43,364 bases of DNA from an uncultured Acetatifactor sp. GTDB lineage: Bacteria; Bacillota; Clostridia; Lachnospirales; Lachnospiraceae. The stretch is from NCBI GenBank assembly GCA_944384205.1, contig CALWSL010000024.1, positions 1 through 43,364 of the forward strand, given 5' to 3'. The position numbers and the translations under genes are program-made. Of this stretch, positions 8,007 to 15,300 are shown in pieces. The notes below the pieces were generated by a model. It saw nothing but the letters and a program-made list of their open reading frames with translations. It had not been told where the DNA came from and did not search any database. Each line of letters begins with the position of its first letter. The stretch's first letter is position 1.

Positions 8007-8669
8007 ATGAGTGAAACAATAAAAGAAAGCGGAAAAAAAGACGGTCAGATAAAACTGATCATACTTAGCCTGGCAATGTGCGCGATTGCCTTTTTTGTTC
8101 TTGTCAGTATAGAAAAAAATATGCTGGCAGGTTATGAAAAGGGCAGGGTAGTAGTAGTGGCAAAGGAAATCCCGGAGAGAACCCTGGTTACGGAGAAAAA
8201 TGCCGACCAGTATTTTAAAGTTGTAGAAATGGAAAAAACAACAATTCCGGATGCAGGCTTTGATAGCCTGGAAGAAGTGTATGGATATATGCCGGAAATC
8301 AGGCTGGAAAAAGGAGTGATTCCAACCCCGAATATGCTGACGATGCCGGAAAGTGAAATTAAATCCATGAGAAATCCTGTTATGGCGGGTTTTTCTGCAG
8401 ATGATTTGTACCAGGTTGTGGGCGGCGTCTTGCGCGCCGGAGACAGAATCCATATTTATGCCGTAAACAGGGAATCCGGAAATGCGGACCTTGTCTGGTC
8501 GGATGTGCCGGTGGTGCAGGTATTCGATTCTTCCGGGGAGGAAATCCTGAGCAGTGATGAAAAAACTGCGGCGCAGAGAGTCAATATCTATATAGAGCAG
8601 GATAATGTAGCGACGCTGTATACGGAGCTTGCTGCAGGCTCACTAAGGGTCGTTAAAGTTTGCGATTGA
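8007..8669 (+). CDS. CpaB/RcpC-like SAF-domain pilus assembly protein
   Basis: A 220-aa protein with an N-terminal signal anchor (about 14-33) and an SAF-type domain: VVVVAKEIPERTLVTEKNAD near 47-66, followed by the EKGVIPTPNML segment near 98. A RcpC/CpaB-like C-terminal region follows (GDRIHIYAVNRESGNAD). CpaB proteins contact the wall or pilus channel in Tad systems. It is the last gene of the pilus operon; no clear terminator follows. Gram-positive Tad systems need no secretin, so the absence of CpaC is expected. Confidence 0.75.
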   Translation: MSETIKESGKKDGQIKLIILSLAMCAIAFFVLVSIEKNMLAGYEKGRVVVVAKEIPERTLVTEKNADQYFKVVEMEKTTIPDAGFDSLEEVYGYMPEIRLEKGVIPTPNMLTMPESEIKSMRNPVMAGFSADDLYQVVGGVLRAGDRIHIYAVNRESGNADLVWSDVPVVQVFDSSGEEILSSDEKTAAQRVNIYIEQDNVATLYTELAAGSLRVVKVCD

Positions 8670-8792
8670 TGTGAGAAATGAAAATGCACCTTGACAATTT
8701 CATAAAGAATCGGACGCAGAGTTATATATGGACGAGGGCGTATTTGAAAAAGCAGACAGCGGTGCATTTCAATAAGGATTTTTCAAAAATGC

Positions 8793-8940
8793 TTGAAATT
8801 GGCGACAAGAGGTGCTATATTGTAATAGCTTGAGAAAAGTTCTGTTGCCGGTGCAGTAAACAGAACCTTGGAGAGTTGTTGTTCTCTGGGGGCTGTCAGA
8901 CTGGCTGTCTTATGTATCTTTGTCTAATCATTGCAGAATA
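8793..8940 (+). ncRNA. Putative antitoxin RNA of cassette A (decayed)
   Basis: Promoter TTGAAA (8793-8798), 17 bp, TATATT (8816-8821); predicted start about 8828. The promoter block closely matches cassette C at 12,009. The RNA would fold a hairpin with GTTCTGTT/AACAGAAC arms (8839-8866). Unlike cassette C it lacks a strong terminator, so the 3' end is approximate. Confidence 0.45.
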
Positions 8941-8985
8941 ACTGATTTCCCCTGAGCATTTGCATAGTATTCTAAATGACACAAA
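8900..8985 (-). pseudogene. Remnant of a type I toxin gene (cassette A)
   Basis: On the minus strand the flanks match the toxin gene of cassette C (12,133-12,291), but about 80 bp are missing, including the ribosome site, start and membrane segment. The surviving C-terminal codons are out of frame and hit a stop. Cassette A therefore looks like a toxin-less relic of cassette C. Confidence 0.5.
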
Positions 8986-9013
8986 GCCATAGCAAAATGA
9001 GCAGTAACTTAAG

Positions 9014-9040
9014 TCCGAGCGAAAAATGCCCGGATTTTTT
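9014..9040 (+). terminator. Terminator at the end of cassette A
   Basis: Stem TCCGAGC/GCCCGGA (9014-9020, 9028-9034) followed by six T. The same element ends cassette C. Confidence 0.55.
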
Positions 9041-9150
9041 GTCCGATTCTTTATGAAACGGAATTAAGAAGAAACAACTAACTGATGGAAATGCACCTTG
9101 ATAATTTCATAAAGAATCGGACGAAAAGTGGAAAAATATCGGAAAAGATA

Positions 9151-9186
9151 TTGACAAACAGCTCAAAAAGTATTACACTGTATTAC
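9151..9186 (+). promoter_or_regulatory. Promoter and likely operator of the RelBE-type pair
   Basis: TTGACA (9151-9156), 17 bp, TACACT (9174-9179). Two direct repeats GTATTAC (9170-9176 and 9180-9186) spaced 10 bp apart overlap the -10, as expected for autoregulation by a ribbon-helix-helix antitoxin. Confidence 0.65.
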
Positions 9187-9205
9187 AGAAAGGAGCTGGT
9201 GAGTG

Positions 9206-9427
9206 ATGGCAATATCTTTAAGGCTTACAGAGGAAGAAAGTATTCTGATAAAAAAGTATGCAGATTTTAAAAAGATGAGTGTATCTGAACTGATTAGACA
9301 GACCATACTGGAACGAATCGAAGACGAGTATGATTTGGATGCTTATGAGAAGGCTATGGAAGAGTATCGGCAGAATCCTAAGACATATTCACATGAAGAA
9401 GTAAAAAAGATGTTGGAGCTTGACTGA
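9206..9427 (+). CDS. Ribbon-helix-helix antitoxin (RelB/DUF6290-like)
   Basis: About 73 aa, beginning MAISLRLTEEESILIKKYAD, a ribbon-helix-helix DNA-binding fold followed by an acidic toxin-wrapping tail (YDLDAYEKAMEEYRQNP). ATG 9206 and the adjacent GTG 9203 both fit the AAAGGAG at 9189-9195. The stop overlaps the start of a RelE/ParE-type gene, the classic antitoxin-toxin order. It should neutralise that toxin and repress its own promoter through the repeated GTATTAC sites. Confidence 0.85.
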   Translation: MAISLRLTEEESILIKKYADFKKMSVSELIRQTILERIEDEYDLDAYEKAMEEYRQNPKTYSHEEVKKMLELD

Positions 9428-9693
9428 TGTACAAAGTGGAATATACGCCATTGGCGGTAAAACAATTAAAAAAATTGGATAAATTCACAAGCGCACTTAT
9501 ATATGGCTGGATAGAAAAAAATCTGGTCGGATGTGACAATCCGAGACAGCACGGAAAAGGGCTGGTAGCAAACCGTAGCGGGCAGTGGAGATACCGAATC
9601 GGTGATTACCGTATTCTGGCTGAAATTCAGGATGAAAAGCTTATAATTCTTGTTGTAACGGTTGGACATAGACGGGATATTTACGATGGATGA
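9427..9693 (+). CDS. RelE/ParE-family toxin
   Basis: An 88-aa RelE-type toxin, probably an mRNA interferase. Family features: N-terminal YKVEYTPLAVKQLKKLDK, central QWRYRIGDYRILAEI, and C-terminal VVTVGHRRDIYDG with basic residues near the active site. The start overlaps the antitoxin stop (tgATG). Intact length suggests it is functional. Likely role: element stabilisation or stress response. Confidence 0.88.
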   Translation: MYKVEYTPLAVKQLKKLDKFTSALIYGWIEKNLVGCDNPRQHGKGLVANRSGQWRYRIGDYRILAEIQDEKLIILVVTVGHRRDIYDG

Positions 9694-9869
9694 GAGTGCG
9701 AGCATATAAAGAGTCTTGATATTTATTCCGGAAGCTATAAGGTCATTTGTCACATAGATGATGTTTTTTGAATAAGTGTAATTTTCTGAAAAACTATTGT
9801 GACTATTTTAAGGGACATATAGTGTGATATCCTTTAGTTAAACGAAAAGTATTCCGAAGGGGGATTAAA

Positions 9870-11636
9870 ATGATGAAGCAAAAAATACTTGCAACATTAA
9901 CTACAGTAACGGCGGCTCTTGTATGTTTTCTGGCGCTTACGATGACGGTTTTTGCAGAGGAATATCCGGTGATTAACAGGGAAGAAACGGATGTACCGGA
10001 CAGACCAACAACAGTTAAAAGAGATGGTTTGTTTTACAACAGCGACACAAATACTGTATTGGATGGTTGGTTTGAAAATTATCAGTATGAGCTTCAGTAT
10101 TACCAGAACGGCGTCGGCTACACCGGAATCGCCATCGTGGACGGTGAGGAATGGAAGTTTGAGAACGGTACCGCGCTGAATGGGGAGTATGAAGAGAACG
10201 GCAGATATGTTACCTACATTGATGGGAAACCTGTGAATGGTCCTTATACATATATGGGTAATGACTTTTTTGTTCCGGGACATGTAGATTCTTATACAAA
10301 TAAGAATGGAACGGTCACAGAAGCTGCCGTCGGTTATAACTGCTGGAGATATGCGGAAAACGGATACCAGGACAGCGTAAACGGCTGGTATGGTCCCGAA
10401 GAATACCGGAGGTTCTATCGCCGGGGCATCCTGCTCAGCGGCATAGCGGACAGTTCCGGACTGGAAGGAACTCCGGAATACGGCAAATATTTTAATAAGG
10501 GACTTCCGCTCACCGGATTCCGCGCCTATGACGACGGAATGTACAATCGAACATACCTTATTGCATGTTACATTGACGGTGAAAGGTATTTTGGACACTA
10601 TCAGGTAACGGGAAATGAGGAATGGTCTACTGAATCTTACAAGGAGTCCATGGAATACTGGAAGTCATATCTGGAAGCCGGAAAAACCTATTTGTTTTCA
10701 GAAGATGAGACAAAAACGGGATATACCGGTATCCTTCAGGAAGGCTTTTATGAAGAAAACGGCTGTAAGTACTGGTATGAAGGGGGCATCCGTCAGGGAA
10801 CGGAAGGCAGAGGAAAGGAAATCTATGACCCTGCAACCGACGCCTGGTACTGGCTGGACGCTGTGGACAACGGGAAGGTTGCAACAGGCAAGGATGTTTA
10901 TCAGGAATCCTATGCGGGAGCCTATGCAGACAGACCGGATGGAACCGGGAAATGGGTGCGTTATGATGAAAACGGTCATATGATAAAAGGCTGGTGCGAT
11001 ACGGAGAAAGGAACCTATTACTTTGACCCGGAGACCGGAGCCATGGCAAAGGGAACCGCCGTCATTGACGGGAAGGAATACGCCTTTGATAAAAACACGG
11101 GTCTGCTGACAACGCAGAAAGTGCATGACCGTGAATGGGTGTCGGTAGACGGAAAGGAATATTGGTATGAAAACGGTGTCCGTCAGGGGTACGACCCGGA
11201 GAACCCGGATTACCGTGGAAAGGAAATCTATGACCCTGCAAGTGACGCCTGGTACTGGCTTGATAATATCCAGCAGGGTGCGAAAGCGGTCAGCAAGGAC
11301 GTATACCAGGAATCCTGGGCGGGAAGCTTTGGAGATAACGGCGAGTATGGGAAATGGGTGCGTTATGATGAAAATGGTCACATGGTCAAAGGCTGGGACA
11401 AAATTATGGTAGAAGCTGAAATAAAAGGTCATTATAAATATGTGTGGTACTATTTCGACCTTGAAACTGGAGCTATGGCAAAAGGTAAAGTTTCTATCAT
11501 TGAATTGTCACCAGATGGTGTATTACAGGAATGGATATATATCTTTGATGAAGTAGATGGACATAAGGTAGAGAGTATATCGCATGAGAACTATACCGGA
11601 GACAGAGAAGTGGGAAGCGCCATCCGGCTGGAGTGA
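9870..11636 (+). CDS. Secreted protein with cell-wall/choline-binding-type repeats
   Basis: A 588-aa exported protein with a signal peptide to about residue 29 (cleavage after TVFA). The body is rich in aromatic-Gly repeats. Two long related units at about 300-395 and 430-540 share EIYDPA-DAWYWLD, KDVYQES, GKWVRYDENGHM, KGW and YYFD-ETGAMAKG. These resemble glucan/choline-binding (CW_binding) repeats that tether proteins to surface polysaccharide. No catalytic domain, LPxTG or membrane anchor was seen. Ribosome site gaaggggg. It lies between the TA pair and the small-RNA cassettes, and could be a surface adhesin or mating-aggregation factor (inference). Confidence 0.75.
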   Translation: MMKQKILATLTTVTAALVCFLALTMTVFAEEYPVINREETDVPDRPTTVKRDGLFYNSDTNTVLDGWFENYQYELQYYQNGVGYTGIAIVDGEEWKFENGTALNGEYEENGRYVTYIDGKPVNGPYTYMGNDFFVPGHVDSYTNKNGTVTEAAVGYNCWRYAENGYQDSVNGWYGPEEYRRFYRRGILLSGIADSSGLEGTPEYGKYFNKGLPLTGFRAYDDGMYNRTYLIACYIDGERYFGHYQVTGNEEWSTESYKESMEYWKSYLEAGKTYLFSEDETKTGYTGILQEGFYEENGCKYWYEGGIRQGTEGRGKEIYDPATDAWYWLDAVDNGKVATGKDVYQESYAGAYADRPDGTGKWVRYDENGHMIKGWCDTEKGTYYFDPETGAMAKGTAVIDGKEYAFDKNTGLLTTQKVHDREWVSVDGKEYWYENGVRQGYDPENPDYRGKEIYDPASDAWYWLDNIQQGAKAVSKDVYQESWAGSFGDNGEYGKWVRYDENGHMVKGWDKIMVEAEIKGHYKYVWYYFDLETGAMAKGKVSIIELSPDGVLQEWIYIFDEVDGHKVESISHENYTGDREVGSAIRLE

Positions 11637-11647
11637 GCAGAAAGTAC

Positions 11648-11780
11648 TTGAAAAACGCGGTAAAAGATGTTATTGTAAAGATACAAAAGGAACAACCGCC
11701 CACAAGGGTGGGTTGACCAATAGTAAAAAGATAGCATAGCCACCCTTCTGCTGGTCAAAGTTTCGGGGTGGTTTTGCTAT
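11648..11780 (+). ncRNA. Putative antitoxin RNA of cassette B
   Basis: Promoter TTGAAA (11648-11653), 17 bp, TATTGT (11671-11676); start about 11,683. The 5' end carries GGAACAACCG (11689) and GGGTGGGTTGACC (11706), partly self-complementary. The RNA ends in a CCACCC/GGGTGG terminator with T tail (about 11,740-11,778). It converges on the toxin gene at 11,787-11,879. Confidence 0.6.
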
Positions 11781-11786
11781 GTAGTA

Positions 11787-11879
11787 CTACTTACAAAAAT
11801 TAAAAATAAAAGTAAGTAATGCTAAAATGAACATTCCAAAAGCCATAAGGTCTTTGAAATCAAAGTGATGATTGTTCAT
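11787..11879 (-). CDS. Small hydrophobic type I toxin-like peptide (cassette B)
   Basis: A 30-aa peptide on the minus strand (begins MNNHHFDFKDLMAFG, ends FIFNFCK): a short polar N-terminus, one membrane helix and a basic end. This is the layout of TxpA/BsrG and 'holin-like' type I toxins. GGAGG lies 8 nt upstream of ATG 11879; the ATG at 11885 is too close to the ribosome site. The stop lies next to the terminator of the convergent small RNA. Predicted to depolarise or damage the membrane if the RNA is lost. Confidence 0.65.
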   Translation of the reverse strand: MNNHHFDFKDLMAFGMFILALLTFIFNFCK

Positions 11880-11945
11880 CCGCATCACCTCCATTCCGTA
11901 AAGAATGAAGGTCAACCCACCCTGCAACACGGTTGTTCCAAGGAA

Positions 11946-11974
11946 AGTATATCACATTCATCAGGAAGCGGCAA
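11946..11974 (-). promoter_or_regulatory. Promoter of the cassette B toxin
   Basis: On the minus strand: TTGCCG, 17 bp, TATACT (-10 at 11946-11951). The leader then begins with GGAACAACCG and GGGTGGGTTGACC, the same motifs in the same order as the 5' end of the antitoxin RNA. Confidence 0.6.
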
Positions 11975-12008
11975 TTACTTTAACAGGGCGTAAATTTTCC
12001 AAAAGTCC

Positions 12009-12117
12009 TTGAAAATGGCAACGAAGGGTGTTATACTAATGTTAGCTGAAAAGAAGTTATGTATTGTATGATTGTACAAAGCGAAAACCCCGGAGCTGCA
12101 ACTTCGGGGTTTTCATT
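12009..12117 (+). ncRNA. Putative antitoxin RNA of cassette C
   Basis: Promoter TTGAAA (12009-12014), 17 bp, TATACT (12032-12037); start about 12,044. The RNA contains TATGTATTGTATGATTG (12058-12074), repeated perfectly at 12208-12224 across the toxin start, so it can pair over 17 nt with the toxin ribosome-binding/start region. It ends at a strong GAAAACCCCG/CGGGGTTTTC hairpin (12083-12114). This resembles the direct-repeat logic of the Fst/par system of pAD1. Confidence 0.7.
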
Positions 12118-12132
12118 ATAGGCTGGTGCTGT

Positions 12133-12228
12133 TTAGTTATCTCTGTCCAACCATTTGCAGATATAGTAGCTTACTACACCTGCCAATACAGAGATACAAA
12201 ATGCTGATATGTATTGTATGATTGCCAC
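12133..12228 (-). CDS. Fst-like type I toxin peptide (cassette C)
   Basis: A 31-aa minus-strand peptide from a GTG start (MAIIQYISAFCISVLAGVVS then YYICKWLDRDN). One membrane helix with a C-terminal KWLDR motif is typical of the Fst/Ldr toxin family. AGGA lies 5 nt before the GTG; no ATG is available. The region coding for the first residues is the target of the 17-nt complementarity in the convergent RNA. Confidence 0.65.
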   Translation of the reverse strand: MAIIQYISAFCISVLAGVVSYYICKWLDRDN

Positions 12229-12262
12229 CTCCTTCCTGCTGGAAAGAGTCAACAGCATTAAC

Positions 12263-12291
12263 ATATTACCATAAATTACACAAACCGACAA
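12263..12291 (-). promoter_or_regulatory. Promoter of the cassette C toxin
   Basis: Minus strand TTGTCG, 17 bp, TAATAT (-10 at 12263-12268, -35 at 12286-12291). Predicted transcript start about 12,256. Confidence 0.55.
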
Positions 12292-12310
12292 CAAAATAAG
12301 CAGTAACTTG

Positions 12311-12339
12311 AGTCCGAGCAGAAATGCCCGGACTTTTTT
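12311..12339 (+). terminator. Terminator at the end of cassette C
   Basis: Stem AGTCCGAGC/GCCCGGACT with a run of T's, insulating the cassette from the subtilase gene. The same element closes cassette A. Confidence 0.65.
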
Positions 12340-12381
12340 GTCCAATTCTTTATGAAAAGCAAGGTGGGAAAGGAAAACAGA

Positions 12382-15300
12382 ATGAAAATTAATAAGAAAA
12401 AAATCATAACAACAGCAGGAATCCTTCTTGTGCTGCTGAGTGCCCTGTTTATCGGAATCAGATGCCACACGGAATGGAAAAAACATGCCCTTACCGGATA
12501 CATGGAACGGTTAAGGGAACATACGGAGACATTGGAAGAGATAACTGTCGCAGTCATTGACTCCGGCTGCAGCGTGGAGGAAGTGTATGCAGACCGAATC
12601 AGTGACAGCGCATGGAGCTTTGTGGGAACCGGGACAGATGTGACCGATGAATACGGGCACGGCTCCCAGATGGCATCCCTGATACTGCATAATACGCCGG
12701 AGAGTGTGAGCATCCTGCCCCTGAAGGTCATGGACGGGGAAGGCACTGCAGAGACAGAAGATGTGGCGGAGGCGCTTTCCTATGCCTGGGATAATGGAGC
12801 GGATGTCATCAGCATTTCCCTGAATGCCATTCTCAGTGGGGAGGAGGAACTTCTGACGGGACTGATAAACGGAATGACCCGATCCGGAATCCCCGTTATC
12901 GTATCCGCCGGAAATGCGGGAACGGATGTGAAGAACCTTCTTCCTGCAAATGTGGAATCCGCGCTGGTTATCGGGGCGGCAAACCGTGAGTACAGTGCCT
13001 GTGATTTTTCCAATTACGGAGACACCGTGGATTTCTGCGCCTACGGAAAATATGACGGGGAGTGGGGAACCTCCTTTGCGGCGGCATATGTCACTTCCCT
13101 TGTGGCGGAGCTGAAGGCTTACGGGGAGGAGGATGCGGAAGGGATATTCCGTAAGTATGCAGCTTCCTATGGGAAAAGGGACGGTCATGACTGCGGGGAA
13201 GGATACCTGTGGGTGGACTACGCGGTCACGGCGGAGGAGGATGCGGAAGAGACTGCCGGGAACCTGTACCTTGGCGGCAGCACGGACACGGCATACGACC
13301 TGGGGGCGGACATCCTGTCCCTGGACTGGAGAAACACCGACGGGGAAACACTGAATGAATACTTCGCTTTCACGGATGAGGCGTATGTGGGAAGCTTTCT
13401 GTGCAGTCTGGACGGGCAGGAGCTGGAGGAACTGGAAGAAAAGTGCAGCATCCTCCATAGCCTGATAGAAACGGTGGAATACCGGTATGATGCAGAAACG
13501 GGGGAATATATCCCGGAGGAAGATATGTCCCGCGATTTCATGGAATACTGCATGGAGCAGTACCGGGCAGTGCAGGGAAAAATGACGGTTTCCACACAGT
13601 GGATATCAACAAATCAGGAAACCTCTTTTGTGATGTCTAATGAAGACAGGACGTCCCGGTACCTGTTTGAGATATCCGGGCTTGCAAGGGGAGAGGCGTC
13701 TGATGCAAACGGAATGCTGATTAACCGTGACGGAGCCTTGATTTCGATTGAAAGAAAAGTAATCTACGGAACGGAAAATAATTCGTTTTCTCCTAAAAAC
13801 ACAACCGTAAAAAACTATCTGACGGATGTGACGGCGCGGTATACGAAGGTGTTAAACAGTGACGGCAGTGTCAGGGAAATCATAGAACGTCCTGACCATA
13901 ACCGTAAGAACGAAGCGGATAACGGATGGTGCTTTTATGGACTGAGCATAAAGTTTGAAGGATTGGAATCTGATAAAGACGGTTATCACTTCGCACCAAA
14001 CCAGACAGTTTATATTGCCGGTACAGACGCACCGGCATACAGTTACAATCTTTCCAGGCTGACGGATAACGGATATGTCTATGTGGCGGACAAGAAGGAT
14101 GCACCCACCATAGCCCCCATGACCAATAACTTTAATGAACTGGAAGGACCGTTTACGCTGGTAAACTATATAGGTTTGTATGATGAATCCTATCAGTACA
14201 ATCCAATGGAGTTAAGTGAAGAGCAGGCAGAAAAATATTACAAAATTGACCCCATACCAGACGTGCACAAGATATCCGGCAGGACCAGTATCCGGAACGA
14301 TACGGGAACCGCCACCATGAACGTGGGCTATTATGAATTAAGCGGCATGAAGTATTACGACCTGGATACAGCAAATATAGCGATTGAAAATGATTATGCG
14401 GAGTATATCTTCCACTTAGAACCCAATGAGTATACCGTGACCGCGGATGCGGACGGCGGGACGGTAAATGATTACCCTAACAACAGGGGCACACAGGCAA
14501 CTGCAAGCTTCAAGGTAAGATTTGATAACACGGATTATGACAACATCAGCGGACTGACTCCCCAGAAGGACGGCTATATTTTCGGGGGATGGTATACGGA
14601 GAAAAATGGAGGAGGAGACCAGGTATGGAGCGAATATGGTGAGGCGGTATTAGGAACCTACTGGAATGATGATGGTCTTTGGCAGCACAAGGACAACCTG
14701 ACCGTCTATGCCAAATGGATTCCCTCCAGTTATGTGCAGGTGGACGCAAACTGGGGAACCATCACTGATTACATAAACGGCAGCGGCACCACCAACATCA
14801 CCGGTTTTTATGCGGAGTATGGACAGAATTATTATGATGATATAAGCCGCCTGTATCCCGTCAGGGACGGATTTGTGTTCCAGGGATGGTATGTGGACCC
14901 GGCTGACCCGGACAATTCCAGCGGGAAAGATGTAGGACGCAACGGCGGCGTAAAGGTATGGGATGCGAACGGAAAAGCAGTGGAAGGAACTGGATTCTGG
15001 AATAACGGTACTTGGTGCTATGACGGCGGCAACGTGGTAGCATTTGCCCACTGGAGCAGCGGCACGCCCACAACCTACACCGTATCCTTTAACGCAAACG
15101 GCGGTGTTCTGTATGACTATATCCACACAAACAAATGGGCGGCAACCGCCTACAGCGATGTGGAAATCGGAAAGAATTATAATGTATCGAAGCTTGCCCC
15201 GAAATGGGAAGGACATACCTTCCTTGGCTGGTATGACCGGACAAGCGGCGGCAAAAAGGTATATGACAATTCCGGCGCCGTGACAAATGAGGGAACCTAT

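Larger units (their letters stand above)
8682..9123. repeat. 35-bp direct repeats with an inverted 18-mer, bracketing a decayed cassette
   Basis: Copies at 8682-8716 and 9089-9123 differ at one base. Each contains TTTCATAAAGAATCGGAC, and the exact inverse GTCCGATTCTTTATGAAA lies at 9041-9058. The 8698-8715 and 9041-9058 pair thus forms 18-bp perfect inverted repeats around the small-RNA cassette. A near-identical inverse (GTCCAATTCTTTATGAAA) ends cassette C at 12340-12357. Confidence 0.7.

Noticed and set aside
9085-9270. 61-aa frame overlapping the RelB-type start
   Set aside because: It runs through the promoter and direct repeats of the TA pair.
12511-13458. Long open frame on the minus strand under the subtilase gene
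   Set aside because: No ribosome site and a typical antisense shadow of a strong coding gene with biased codons.
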